This document shows positions 22,933 to 38,548 of a stretch of DNA of 64,000 bases, piece after piece. The first letter of the stretch is position 1. Each line of letters begins with the position of its first letter. The stretch is from Xylaria sp. FL1777 (taxonomy: Eukaryota; Ascomycota; Sordariomycetes; Xylariales; Xylariaceae), in assembly GCA_022578965.1 (NCBI GenBank), contig MU400603.1, positions 62,001-126,000 on the forward strand. Reading direction: 5' to 3'. The translations under genes and the position numbers were made by a program. The notes under the pieces are model-generated. The model had not been told where the DNA came from and made no database searches. It saw nothing but the letters and a program-made list of their open reading frames with translations.

Positions 22933-23772
22933 TTAATCCGACGTCGCGGGGACATTAAGTGTAGTAAACGTCCAGGTCTTCCCCCCATCTGAAGTTGTCA
23001 TTTCTCCTCCTGTCGCTCCGTAATACCAGCTCCCGGTGTGTTTGAAATTGGGGTTAGCGGCACTCAAGACAATTGCGATATCTTCCCAGCCTGAAACTCG
23101 ATTAGTGCTCGCTTTGCTATATCACATGTATCGTGAGATAGGGGGGGACCGTACTATGTGCTGGAGCAGCGGCACAGGACCCGCTTGCACACTCTACGGA
23201 GACGTAGAATATGTTTCCCTTCTGTCCTTGACCTGTACCAATAACTGTCAACTCTACGCCTAAGATCTGGTCATCGCTGATATGCACGGCGTACTTGTAG
23301 AAATGCTTGAGAGGAGCTGATCATTTACATAGACGTCTTGGTCCCACTTGCTTGTTGATGAATTGAGCTTGTCTAAGAGTACCGTTAAGTTGTAGCTTCC
23401 AAGGAGATAGCTAAGAGACGTACAATGCGTCCGAATATTAGTCCCGGGAGCAGCGATTACGGTTTTGCCATTCTGAGCATTCGGCGTGAGAGCATATGCG
23501 AAGTTACACCAATTAGTCCCTAGGTTGGTGCAATAACCCGAACCAGCGGGTGCGTTCTCAGAAACTCCCTGAATGAAGTCTCTATCCAGTTGGATGGCGC
23601 TCCACAAGGCAACATCACCTGCGATGGGATTAGGAGCACTTGGGAGGACAAGTGTAGCCGAAGCTTCTACAATTGTTGCGCCGCTCGTGGCATAGAGACT
23701 GATATGGTCGACGTTCGCGGAAGCTCGATGAATAAGCGTGAAGACGCCTAAAGCTGCGTAAATGCCCTTCAT
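22933..23772 (-). CDS. Small secreted protein of unknown function
   Basis: Three exons, 23772..23295, 23259..23155 and 23090..22933, give 246 residues. The start chosen is the ATG directly before a signal peptide (MKGIYAALGVFTLIHRASA). The mature part has several cysteines, possible N-glycosylation sites (NLT, NSS) and a beta-rich look; the C-terminal third (GSWYYGATGGEMTTSDGGKT) follows a well-formed 64-nt intron with a CTAAT branch site. The first intron would be only 35 nt, unusually short; a 41-nt variant ending six bases later also keeps frame. I cannot name the family. A role outside the cell, for example as an effector-like or surface protein, is only inference. Confidence 0.7.
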
Positions 23773-24340
23773 ATTGTGAACTCGACTATGGTATAAGCTC
23801 GGAGGATGTGGCTCCAATATATTTCAAGAAGGGCACACTTGGTGACGACGATCAAAGAAAATGCCTACATAAGTAAAGCTGGGGAAATAGGCTACAATAT
23901 ATATAAAGATTCGGAAGTCCATATGCGAAAATGGAAATCATAAATCCACCAATGGCTGGGATATTGTGCTCCATGTTATATGTGCGAAACACCGACCTAT
24001 GATAGTTTTACCGGATGCTACTAAATCCCCATATGAGGCGGGAGTTCGTGATAATTTCTTGGCTTACCTTACGTTACATGTGGTACGGGCAACACTGGGC
24101 TATATTATAGCATGCAGTTAGCTACGGCCGTAGCATTTCAGAAACACCACTCTTGGGGTACTTATCAGCAGCCCAAGACATTGACTGCATGTCACGAAGT
24201 AACGAGGTAACCAGTAACGTTGTTGCAAGGTGGTGTGAGTACCTGCATACGATAGATTAACACGTCTTATCTCCAGTATCTCCAGGGCCCATTCGCTCGA
24301 GCCACCCCTCTTGGTATCTTGGTTCATCGTAGCCTGCCGA
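23773..24340. other. Intergenic
   Basis: Promoter region of the secreted-protein gene and 3' flank of the MAPEG gene. I see no further feature. Confidence 0.55.
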
Positions 24341-24850
24341 TTATGCTGAATTCAGCTTCGATCCAGCCCTATACAGTAACCAGAGACAGCTAAGGTTACC
24401 GGTCCACCATGTGATGCCTCGAAGCTGACTCCAACCATCGTGATCGATGAGGATGTAGACGGCTGCGTAGGCGAGACGTGCGGTGGTATAAAGGAACCCC
24501 GCACGGTTGATCAAATGAGGCTCGACACCTGCGAATGTCGCAAAGCTCATGGCGGCCACGAACAAGGTGTAGTTTTCAACGGAATTGGCGTGCGCCGACT
24601 CGTTGCGTCTTAGCATAGCTAGCTGCTTTTGTGTGATCTTTCCGGACCGCACTGCTGCATCACCGTATTTGGCTAGGTCCTCTCTCGGTGACGAGTTGTG
24701 GTCAATGCCGTACCATTGCTTCAGTGTCCGTGAAGACAAAAGGCCATATGCGAAAATGAATTGCCAGCTCAAAAGGGCGGGCGCCCAATTGGAGGCGGAA
24801 AGTCCAGCCCCTGCCGCCCGGAGGCCGAGTGCCGTTACGAGAGACGGCAT
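24341..24850 (-). CDS. MAPEG-family membrane protein
   Basis: A single exon of 169 residues, close to the usual length for this family of glutathione- and eicosanoid-metabolising membrane enzymes. Four hydrophobic stretches are visible, at about residues 22-38, 93-110, 118-135 and 145-161. The hallmark segment MLRRNESAHANSVENYTLF carries the Arg/Asn/Glu residues that bind glutathione in MAPEG enzymes. It probably sits in the endoplasmic reticulum or outer mitochondrial membrane and acts as a microsomal glutathione transferase/peroxidase-like protein. The substrate cannot be deduced. The neighbouring genes give no pathway context. Confidence 0.85.
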   Translation of the reverse strand: MPSLVTALGLRAAGAGLSASNWAPALLSWQFIFAYGLLSSRTLKQWYGIDHNSSPREDLAKYGDAAVRSGKITQKQLAMLRRNESAHANSVENYTLFVAAMSFATFAGVEPHLINRAGFLYTTARLAYAAVYILIDHDGWSQLRGITWWTGNLSCLWLLYRAGSKLNSA

Positions 24851-27800
24851 GGTGATAGGGTTAGATGTATGTAGGTTACAGGGTTCAACGTAAGGGAATG
24901 CTGATATCGTGATTCGGAGAGGTATAGCGAACGAGTACCGGCTTGATAAATCCGCTTAATAGACACTTATCTGGCGATGGTCTACACGTTTGCGAACTTG
25001 ATCAATCAACTCAGCGCGAGAGTAGTCATCTCTTTTATGATAGCAGGAATTCGCCGTACGCTTACATACGACAGACTGACCGGAGCAGCTAGGAAATAAC
25101 CGGTAACACTAGTGAAAGATCCCCACCGCTGTAAATCTTTCTAGTCAGGATACCTGGAAACTCCAGCGCGATGCCCACCTGGGGATAAGCAGTGTAAATA
25201 AGCGTTGCTAAATTTAACTCGGCGGAAGAAACACTATATTTACTACAACTTAACTACCTCTAGATATCATTAAAGATCTAAACGAGGTAAAATACAGAAC
25301 TCTGAGTCTGATGGCAAAAGGCACCTATGATGTTCCGTTTTCAGTTTGTATTGCTAGACTAGAGAGTATTACCTTGAAAGCGACATTTTGCCCGACTATC
25401 CCGAGGTGGCCGAAGATCTAGGGTCAAACGGTGAATATGAGCTCTGATGACAGAATACATCGAGATGCTTCCTTCATAATCCCACTTCGCTTTAACAAGC
25501 AGCCCCGAACGTCTTCAATTCCGGACCGACTTACGTCGACTTACGACCTTCTCTCGGTTAGTCCCTCTGAAGGTGTCTCGGTTATGTCCGACTACTCGAG
25601 GATCCGCGTGAATTAGCTCTGACAGTGGGTCTTGGCTCAGGGGAATTCAGTTGCAATGTGTCACGGACACAGTTCCAAGACAGCGAGACCGTGTCAGAGC
25701 ATTGGGTTATATGACTCGTGATTGTGTTGATGCTCAAGCATCAATTGTTCATTGCTGCCCCAGCTTTTTCGTTTTACTTCTGAAACCTATTCTTTCCTTG
25801 GGGCGTCACTTATGAAGCGTATTGCCTTGAAGAAGTACGCGATCGCTTTCAAACTGTAGCTACTCCAGGTCAAGACTTCGCCCCCGGATGCACCGCAAAG
25901 CTTGCTGTCTAGCCGTTACGGTCAAAATTACCTAGATATTAGTCGCAGTATCAGTTTAAGTGTAGCGCGCAACCCTGCGTTGAGAAATACTACGACGAAG
26001 GGCTAGGCGCACACCTAGCAGTGCGCGGATTCTTCGGCTCTATAGGCGTATATATTTTCCTATTTTCCCCCTATGTTATGCTCCGAGAGGTAACTGATAT
26101 TTGTGAAACACAAAATCATGTTTACCCAGTTTGAACGGCTCACTGGACCCTTGAAGCTCGACCATGATCTTAAATGTTAAAGATTAAAATATGAATTATT
26201 CTTAACATCATTTATATATTTCAGTGAGTGAATGGTAATGTGCGGGAGGAACAGATTATACAGCCACTATGTGGCTAAGTCGGACTGCGCCCACAGCCCC
26301 TTTCTTTGAATATTACCTACAACATCGGCCAGATTGTACTGTTAAGGGAGAAAAACTTGTTTTCGTCGAATTCATGTTGCCTTTAATCTGATAAATAAAC
26401 TCCCCAATTGACCCATCTGTGATTCTTCTCGGAATTATAGGTTTGGCCTATCTCCTATATATAGACAAGATGAGTACTCCTATTTGTAGCCTACCTACGT
26501 GTAGATATGGAGTTAACTTCCACACAGCCTGTCTCTTGTTTGACTTTCTTACAGCAAAAGCGTTTAGGCAGCACTGCCAACCTTCCATATATAGTAGAAG
26601 TCGCCTGCATATGGTCTTACCAATAAAGGGTTGAATGTGCCCATAATCTAACACAGTATGTTGTGAGGTAATAGTGCGTATAAAAACAATTGAATATCAA
26701 AAGAGTAGTTCTGTATATATAAATCAATTTCGTACGTTGATATAGGCTTTAGATTATATATAACCTGTGCAAGTTTGTATTCATAACCTATTTGCTAATT
26801 GAACGCTACCTCGTCGTGTAGTTTACTGATGGTCTTTCGCTAGGCATCATTTGGCTTATCTCTACTACGCTCTGTTCTAGTATCTCAAATCTTGCAGCAT
26901 CGTAAAGACCTTAGTGCATAGCCAATGAAAGCTGGATGCCTAGTCTTGGGGTCATGAAGACAACGAGGTTTCTCTCACTATGTCCTGCACATCCCCCCAT
27001 GCGTCGGTGCATAAGCAGACCCCTCAACGTCTTCTGCATCTTGGCATTTTCATTCTCTAGTCTTGTATCTGAACGAAGCAGTACTTGTCTTGATCCAAGC
27101 CTCGGCAGAGCCTTTCCCATTAACACGCTGTGAGAAATGTGCTGTGCTAACCGATTTTTCCTACTTCGGCCCAGGAGGTCTCCCAGTCTATAGTCTTCTC
27201 CTCTAGTGCTTGACACCGTTACGCTGAGAATGTTGAAAGATATTAGGGAGAATCGTGAATGAGTCGATAGATTCGAGCTTGTATATTAAGGTTATCACAT
27301 GCATATGATCTTTGAATCTCGAACTGGTCTATGTCGTAGTTGGATGTGCCATTGCTTTGGATTATTTCCTAGAATCCATCTTAGCCATGTTAGGCTAGCA
27401 GCCTCCTCTCACGAGTAGACACGACAAAGTACCGAGCGTCGCATACCGATGACGACGTCTCGCAACTTCATAAAGGTGTCGTGCGCTGCTACCTAAATAG
27501 CCAACACGTATCAGACGCCAGCTGCAACGGAAAACTCAGCCAGGACTAAGCAGGCTGGTGTGAAAGCCACCCATGTTGCTGCAACCCCATGAAACTGGTT
27601 TGAGAAAAGACGGGTCCTATCGGACATAGGCGAATCCACGCAATTGGTAAGAACTCGGTTCGGTTGTGGACATAGCTTCGTGGGGGATGCGTGTGGCCAT
27701 GGATTTTTGGACAGAAACATGGTGACGGGAATTCCCGTTCCCAAGAGATCCCCCATGCAACCTCAGCATCTAATAATTATGTGTCAGCTCTTCTGCAGAA

Positions 27801-29140
27801 CCCCTTTCATCCCGAGCGCCCCCGAAGTTTCTCTCTCATTCCCCTCCTTTCTTGTGATATTTGCGAAAGAAAAAATACTGAGAGCGGTTCATCGTGTTCA
27901 TACCTTTCATATCCTGGCCTCGAGGCATCTCTGGAGCTGAAGAATGCCTGCAGAAAGACTCGCCGGCACAAGGCCCGGTTGCCCGTAGGCTAAGCAAGAA
28001 AGCGTCCGAGAAAGAGATCGAACCACTTCTTCGGCAATTAGGTTTAGGCCGGACTGTGTCTCTTTTTCAAGCTCTATACGATAGGCAAAAGGAAAACAGA
28101 AAATGCCAACCCTGGTGTCACGCTTGCTGTACCGATGTCCCACACAGCTAAAGAGGCCGCAACTACTCCGTGGGAGTGCGTTATTCTGAAGAGAATGTAA
28201 GGGTTTGGGTTGGACTTTACAGACCTGCCATACTGGGACATCTGGGTCCCGTTCGCCGCCTGCTACTGAGGGATGGCCCCCGTTCCCAGGTCCATGTTCG
28301 TTGGGGCCTACGACCCTCCGCGCCAACATCACACCAACCGTCCCAATTCTCGTCATCACCAAGTCTCCTATCATGTTCAAAATATGCGGGTTCGATTCGT
28401 TGGGAATCAAGGAACCTTACGCAACACGACGCACGCTATCGCTGTTTTTGCGCTCTCATCGAAACCACGAAAGGGAAGACGGATATTCGCTGCCGAGTTC
28501 AACAAGGGCCTTCCTCATTTGGCCACTCACGGTACCATCGCTAGCGTTGCAGAGACATCTACCCGCTGATTTCAGGTCGTTTTTTTGAGAAAGAGGATGA
28601 TATATCTGATGCGGTATTCCCACCCACGAGTTCGGCCTTCTGCTCTTTCCACGGTCGGGAGTGATGATGATGAGTGTGACTCCGACTAGACGCGGGAATT
28701 ACAAGCAGTGACGGTGCGATCTCCAGAGATATTGACTTATGCGATGAGCCGCTCCTGTCTTCAACTGTCGGGTCTATCACCAGACGCAGCAATGACGATA
28801 AGTATGGGCTTTTGAGCTTGGGATAGAGTAGTATATGAAGGGAGCCATCATTCTGCGATGAAGCATACCAGATGGACCTTTGAATCGATATGATGTCATG
28901 CGATATAAGTAACAGGATCCCCATCGGTTACTATGAAAGGAGACTACGGCGATTCTTAGTCGACTACGTCCTGACCGCACTCTCGTGGAGGCAGTGAACA
29001 TACAACTGGACTTGATTCTTGGGCGCGATGACTTGTAAGTGAAGGGAACTTCTGAGATGGGTAGTGACGTGGCCTCTTCCGGTGTGGCTTGTGGAGAGTT
29101 ATCGCCGGGCTCTGTGGCTTACCGTAGCTACAACAGCTTC
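24851..29140. other. Intergenic stretch of 4.3 kb without a supported gene
   Basis: From 27.5 to 28.6 kb several frames on both strands are open for 250-500 bp at the same place, which points to low stop density and not to a particular gene. None shows a motif or a convincing splice chain. It could be a decayed gene. The 25-27 kb part is AT-rich with short palindromes such as CCTATATATAG. Confidence 0.45.
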
Positions 29141-29296
29141 TCATTCTAACTCTTCCAGGTATTCTCCAACGGGCTCTCTGTCTGAAGGAGAAAGCAGATC
29201 TCTTGTATTGGACCGGATGAATTGGAGCATGTACGGCCATATCATAATGAGAGCAGCAAGGGCAAACTGGGCGTACGTTATGCCCGCAACTGACAT
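29141..29296 (-). CDS. Possible single-pass membrane micro-protein
   Basis: A 51-codon frame starting with ATG. It has one hydrophobic helix (ITYAQFALAALIMIWPYMLQF) followed by a charged, acidic tail ending in EELE. The layout is that of a tail- or signal-anchored small membrane protein and looks less random than the surrounding frames. There is no homology I can name, and it may be an exon of something larger. It lies just beyond the 3' end of the monooxygenase gene on the same strand. Confidence 0.3.
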   Translation of the reverse strand: MSVAGITYAQFALAALIMIWPYMLQFIRSNTRDLLSPSDREPVGEYLEELE

Positions 29297-29484
29297 CACT
29301 TGGCACCTCTGGTCTAACACGGGCACGCATGTTACGCATGTTACGTAACGAGCAAGGACCGTGCATTCGACACGAGCTTGATATATTCGAAAATTTTCAT
29401 ATTTTCTAACGAAGGAACCGCGTCGAAGGGAGACCAAGCTAAAGAATACGAACAGTATCTTACGACAAATCATCACGGTTTTTG

Positions 29485-32585
<3,101 letters not shown>

Positions 32586-34966
32586 TCATCCCGTAAGATT
32601 TCCGACACGCCCTAGATCGCGGCGCACTCTCCATACCTTGGACCCAGCGCCGCGTTTTTGGTTCCTTGTGACAGCCTCGATCCACGGCACTGATCCCGCG
32701 CCACTATCGGAAGGGGTTGTGGTATCTCCCTTCATCTCCTCTGAATCTATTTCAACACCTTCCGATCGGCCGTGTAATTCAGCCCCTTCATTTTCATCAA
32801 CCTCATCACCTTCCGACTGGAAATATAGATCCTCCGTGTAAGCCCAGCTCGGTGGGTCGAATTTACCGCTGACAAGAATAACCTGCCCCCCTCTCGTTTT
32901 TACATCTTCGACCTGGGTCGTCGTTATTGGACATAGAAGATGAAGATAGCCATTTTCAAGATCAATGCCACGAATTAGGACTGATCCAAGGCTCCGCGAA
33001 TAACGGGGATCGAGGGTGAGACCAAGCGACGTATCGACAAATGGGAGACCTTCTTCAGTCAAAGTCGTGATCTTCTGGTGGAAAAAAGAAAAGGGTGGCA
33101 ATTCAACGTGGCTACCTTCGGTAGTATCCAGGTCCATTGGAGACCCGGATCCGGCCTCGTCCAGTGAATTGTTAGGCAGAGGCTGATAATTTTCAATGCC
33201 GCGAAATGCCTTCGTACTTTCGAGTTCAACTGCAGCGAGAACAGTGCCATTAATTGCGTCCGCTAAAAGGTCTGGCTGAGTCTGGAAATCATAGCACAGA
33301 ACTCCAAAGATACCACGGTTAGCACCCCTGAAGCGAACCTGCCATGGAACCATAGTTGTGAGTGGTCTCTGAAACCAGCAGAGGTGATCCCCACTATTTT
33401 GGGTCGTTGGTTCAACATGGAAGTACGCCATTGTCTGCATGGAGCGCAAGTGTATGGCAGTTCGAAGGTTATTCGGGTTGGGCTGAGATGGTAAAGTTGA
33501 GAAGCGGTCCGTGTTACAAGCTCCTCCAAGGGCTTCTACGGCATCAGCTGGTCCGGTCTGTGACATGTAAATCACCTCGGAGGGGCGTAGTTCATCAATG
33601 AGCGAAACTAATAAGTCCAAACCAGTGCCTTGTATCCAACCCGGCGTATTGATAACGAGGGGGTATGACGCGAAAGCATTACGGTAATGGGTTATCAGGT
33701 CCATGGCCATCTCAGTGTACAATTCGGGGTCCGAAGCTGGGGAAAGTGAAGCCAAAGCGTGCGATCTAATCGTGCGAATACCAGGTGTATCGAGAGGTCG
33801 GCAAAAGGACGGAGATAGTACGGGCTTCGTTACTAGGACGAGAGCTATGTGACCAGCGCCACAATATTCGGGCTGCCCTGGGTCAAGATCAAGAATAACA
33901 ACTCCTCCATTATTAGGTCTCTTGGCATGCGCACTTGTGCCGGTAAGGAGACGATTCGTTAAAATCTTGCCAAAGGTAGATTTACCAGATGATTTAGGAC
34001 CCGTCACCATGATAGATGGCACATGGTCATTCAAGGCGACAAATGCTGCTATTTCTCGATTCCACTCCGGCAGTGACCTCAAATCTTGAAGGATAGCCCT
34101 CTTAGGTCCATCTTCAGACGTATAAAGCTATCATAAGATGAGTTTCGCTAAGTCGGGACTGGGGACATCGTAGCTAACCTACAATTCGGAATGTCTCTCC
34201 AGGTGAAAAATTTTTCTCATGGGATGGCGAAGAAGGATTCTCCCATAAAATCTTTCGGAATAAAGGTGAGAGCATCCCTAGGCTTCTAAGCCCCTCGGCG
34301 TCGGGATGTGGTTGAAACTCCAGAGTCGCTTCCTCGGTACATCGAATGACTGGTAGAGCATGGGACTGCGGTGCATGAACCCAGGATATGCTTTTGGACG
34401 CTTTTAGAGTAGCACCATATATAGTTACCTCACCAGATTCTACTCGGACTCCATAGCTCCCAAGGATGACCAATCTCTGTGTTATATCAGCTCGTAACAC
34501 CAACACCACTAAGGTACAGACATACCTCTCCCTCGTCAAGCTTTAACCGGCACGCGCCGTTAATCGTTTTGGAGAAATTGCTTTTCGATGGACGGAAGCT
34601 AGACAAGTTGACGGGTTGAGCTAGGCTATTAATATCGTGACTTTCCTCTTTTTCAGGAGAGATGGGTGATAGACTTCTGGGTGTTCCATCAGCCTGGCTC
34701 TGGCTAGGCCCTAGCAATTCAGGCAAGTCTTGGTTTGGCAGCAATTCGCTCGTCCTATGGAGAACCTCTTTACGTTCGACGGAGGTATGCCTAGTTGTTC
34801 TGGTCTTCCTGGCCTTCTTCTCTGGGCTGGTTGCTACCTCTTTGAAATTTGCTGAGATACTAGTCCCTGAGATACTAGCCCCTGAGATACTAGCCTCATC
34901 GAAAGAGGGTGATTCAACTTGGCTTTGCTTGGCCAGCAGTTTCTTTCGAAGAGCAAAAGCACTCAT
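32586..34966 (-). CDS. grc3: Polynucleotide 5'-hydroxyl kinase Grc3
   Basis: Nucleolar kinase that phosphorylates 5'-OH RNA ends; in yeast it works with the nuclease Las1 in ITS2 processing of pre-rRNA and also in rDNA transcription termination. Exons 34966..34526, 34476..34183 and 34127..32586 (introns 49 and 55 nt) give 758 residues. The N-terminus is basic and disordered, a beta-rich domain follows (RLVILGSYGVRVESGEVTIYG, from about 148), then the P-loop GPKSSGKST at 288-296 and the Walker B-like VVILDLDPGQPEYCG typical of the Clp1/Grc3 family. The long N-terminal extension and the C-terminus distinguish it from Clp1. It is divergent from an RNA polymerase I subunit gene, a fitting partner. 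Confidence 0.92.
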
Positions 34967-35646
34967 AGCTAAAGAGTTAGCTAGCGTAGCTCACGGATAT
35001 ACCTAGTTGATAGATGTAGACCTACGTTGAGGCGATTCCTCTGTGTTCAATCTCCTCCTTTTGCTGGTAGACATAGTTTTTTCATGGAAAGCCCATTGGC
35101 AACACAATTATAAGATGAGAATTGTTGGACATGAAATATTCGCGAGCAATGACAACTTTAAATATCTTAGATATATGGGAATCTGTGTTATAAAATCATG
35201 TACCGAACTACGCAGGTACTTACCTACCTTTATAAGAGGTACTGCAACACTGAAAATGTACAGCTGCAACCACCGGGAAAAAGCCGGCATCATATTATTC
35301 CGTGGGTTATCAGAGGTAGATTGCTGTCGATAGGCACAACCGACCCCGCTAAAAAAAATTGGACTCCCTAGGGAGGTAGGAAGGGAGAGTTTGGCGTCGC
35401 AAAAGCTTAGGTACCTGACAACCTGACACTTATCTAGCTACGTGCAACCTGCCCGGTAGGTACTTAAGTACTTGGCGCAGGCGCGTCTTTTGACGAGCCC
35501 CAAAATTTCTTATTGACCCAGTTCACGACCAATTCACGATTCTTCAACACCACACCATCCAACACTGCCAACACTGCCAACTCAGGCCTCGGCAGGTCTT
35601 CCCACACCGCCCAATATCGATAGTGAGCTGGATGTAATTGGACACA
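34967..35646. promoter_or_regulatory. Shared divergent promoter region of grc3 and the Rpa34-type gene
   Basis: 680 bp separate the two start codons. Both genes serve ribosome production. The stretch contains AT-rich hexamers and TAGGTA words, but I cannot assign a particular factor site. Confidence 0.45.
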
Positions 35647-37519
35647 ATGAGGAGCTCCAAGGCCAACATTGGCTCGCTCAGCAGCATGGCAAGCAAAGTG
35701 CGCCAGGAAAAGAAGAACAGCGCGGCTGCGAAAGCGAAAACCCCCCTTGCTCGTGCGCGTGAGTCTAAGAAATCTTTCAAGAGCGCCGAGACGGTTGTGG
35801 ATTCTAGCAGCGACAGCGACTCCTCGGCCGCCAGTGCAAGTGACAGCGATAACGACAGTGGCCTCGATGCTGCGCGTGCCAAGTTCCTTGCCAGGAAGGG
35901 AGGTAAACAGACCAAAGCTGCTGAGGTCACGACCAACGGCGTGAAGCACGTAGCGACGCCAGCGAAACCCGTGTCTAAAGGAAGCATCCCAACGTCTGCA
36001 CAAAAGCCCGCCGACAAATCCTCATCAGCGTCTGATTCAGAGTCTGACTCCGACACGTCCAGTTCTGGCAGCTCTTCGCCCACTAGCCATATGCCCGTTG
36101 CAAGCCAAAACAAATCGGCTGCGACCAAGGCAAAGAGTAAAAACAGAAGTAGTAGCAGCAGTTCTAGCGGCAGCTCCAGTGATAGCGAAGGAGCTAGTAC
36201 CCAAAATAAAGTCGCCAAAACCAAAACTTCAAGCAAGGAAAGCGAGGAAAGCGATAGCACCAGCGACGATGAAGACATACCTAATACTATCACCCGACCC
36301 ACTGCACAGGGCGCTGCCAAAAATGCCGCTAGCGTTGCCCAAGAGCCTTCTGGTCAGGAAAGAGACAGCGATGATGAGGGCGACGGTGATAGGATGGCTG
36401 TTGAGAGGATTAATGGTGATGATGCTACAACGGAGTCGACGTCTCAAGTGTGAGTGGTTCGCCCAGCGCTTCCTCGGGTTCCATCTAATCATTCTGCTTT
36501 TAGGTCACGAGCCCAATGGCTGAACAACGGCGATTTCATGCTCCGCAAAGCTTCGTCTGGCAACCCTGGTAAGGAAGTCGCTGATTTCTTCAGCAACGCC
36601 AACCTGGACGGTAAGCAGGTGTGGTATTTCACCGCGCCGGCTTCTCTCCCTATTACGGTTCTGAAGGACATGGAGATCGACCTATCGAAGGTAACAAAAG
36701 GGGAAGCTTTGTTGAACCATAATGGCGACGATTACGGCTTAGATCTTGAATCCTATGCCACGAATACTCAAATTCAGCTACTCATTCCTTCTCGCGGTGG
36801 CGATAAATACGCATCTTGTAAGTTAGCGTTGGCTCTTTCTGTTCTCTTTTCTTTTCTTTCCGGGGCTAATATTTTTAGTAAACCATGGTGTTGACTCTAC
36901 GATCCACTTGCGGCGCATGGCCAAGTTCGGACCTGGCGGTGAAGTCCATGCGACTGCCACAGACAATTATGTTCCGGTACCCAAACCTATTCGAGAACAG
37001 CCACAAGATCTTCGGGTTCGTTACACCCCTATTGGTGTCCCTAGCCCTGTCATTTCCAGTGCAGTTGCGACCAAAAAATCTAGTGTAAATGCACCTAGCT
37101 CTAAAGCGAAGACGAAAGTTGGCGTACACTTTCCCTCCAACTCAGACAGTGAGTCGGATAGTGAATCCGATGTGGAAATGACTACCCCGACCGCGTTGGC
37201 TACACCAGCTAGTCAATCCAAATCAGCGAAGTCAGGTCTAGCAAATGGAGTTCGGAAACGAAAGCACCCCGGCAACGAGGACCAGGGAGTTAAGCGCATC
37301 AAGGCAGAACAAACGACCGAGGTACCCAGCGCCAAGAAGCAGATTCCTGTCCAGACCCCCACCTCGTCAGCTACACCCTCTCATAATCCTTCTGCCAAAT
37401 CCAAAGACAAGAAGGGAAAGGCGAAGAAAGACAAGACGCCAAAGTCAGTTGTCATGACACCTACACCAGCCAAGCAGACACCGGTTCCTCTCCCGAGTTA
37501 TCCTGGAATGAAGCGTTAG
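35647..37519 (+). CDS. rpa34: RNA polymerase I subunit Rpa34.5-like protein
   Basis: Subunit of the Rpa49/Rpa34 TFIIF-like heterodimer of RNA polymerase I, acting in the nucleolus. Exons 35647..36449, 36504..36817 and 36879..37519 (introns 54 and 61 nt) give 585 residues. The first 260 residues are Ser/Asp/Glu/Lys-rich low complexity, as in nucleolar phosphoproteins. The Rpa34-type core runs from about 269 to 400: WYFTAPASLPITVLKD, a dimerisation-like beta region, and VDSTIHLRRM. A basic, Lys-rich tail with KRKH and KKDK signals ends the protein. It is more than twice the length of the yeast subunit because of its acidic/basic extensions. The ATG three codons into the frame is used as start. 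The family call rests on the core only. Confidence 0.75.
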
Positions 37520-38548
37520 TAACGTGATAGGCTTCTTTTAACCCACTCGCTGGGGCCTATTGGTTTTCTGGCTACATCGTAATGCAACCCGATATTTGAG
37601 TCACACAGCACCTCGTTACTGTCCCAGGGAGTCCAATATACTGGACGGCGTCTCGTTTGAAAGCTGAAGATGACATTCCACTTTTAGGAAATTTTTGCAT
37701 GTGAAGTCGTCTGACAACACAAGGTGTCTGGCGTTTGGGCGGCAGTTAACGAAATGATACAAACTGCATTGGGAATGCCCTGGGGTTTCCACATCCCGAT
37801 TGTGTATATCGTGATCGATAGAGCGTCGTATAATTCGACACCGGTGTTCAAAAGAATTTTGATTTTAACGCTTTTTAGATTCGCAGGTTCGCAATTCAAT
37901 TAACGGGTCTAGGTAGTGACATCCATACCTAGGTACTGGGCGAATTAAACAATCCAAGCTGCCTGTAAGCTTCGGTGTTCACTCCCCCGGCCCTTTACCT
38001 GTTGTTTCTAGGATTTTCAGTGAACGGCCCCGGGCTGAGTTCAAACCACAGGGCAAATATCGAATATGTACCTTTATCAATATGTATCTATTCAAATCAG
38101 AGATAGATATATACTTAATCACCAGCCCTATGGCTTAACATTGAACGATTCCACCTAGCCCGACTATTTCGGTTGAGCATTTCCGGTGTCTTCCCGCTCG
38201 TTGCACGGCTACCCGTTACATGGTTGTACGTAGGGCCCACTTGGTGCGCCCAGATGTCATGAGAATTGCGCTGGACCCAATGAGCTCCGAATCCGGGGCG
38301 GCCTCGGTCGGAGACACCACCGATGAAGTCAAAGTCCCCGATCGTCAATTCAGTCACGAGAGCCAAAGTGCGCAATCTCAGTGTACAGAGGGTAGTGCAT
38401 GTAATACTAAGCTTATTTGCCAACGCATTGCTTTCAGTTTCATAAATAGAGTTAGGGCGGCATCTAGAAGCATCTGGCATCTCAATCTACTCATCACCCT
38501 AATTACAACCGACAAAGCTACTTACTTACACATCCCCACGAGCTCACT
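37520..38548. other. Intergenic
   Basis: About 1 kb between two plus-strand genes. Short open frames only; no RNA gene or repeat recognised. Confidence 0.55.

Noticed and set aside
27907..28588. Overlapping open frames of 100-170 codons on both strands
   Set aside because: Open in nearly all frames at once, no conserved motif and no convincing splice chain; a decayed gene remains possible.
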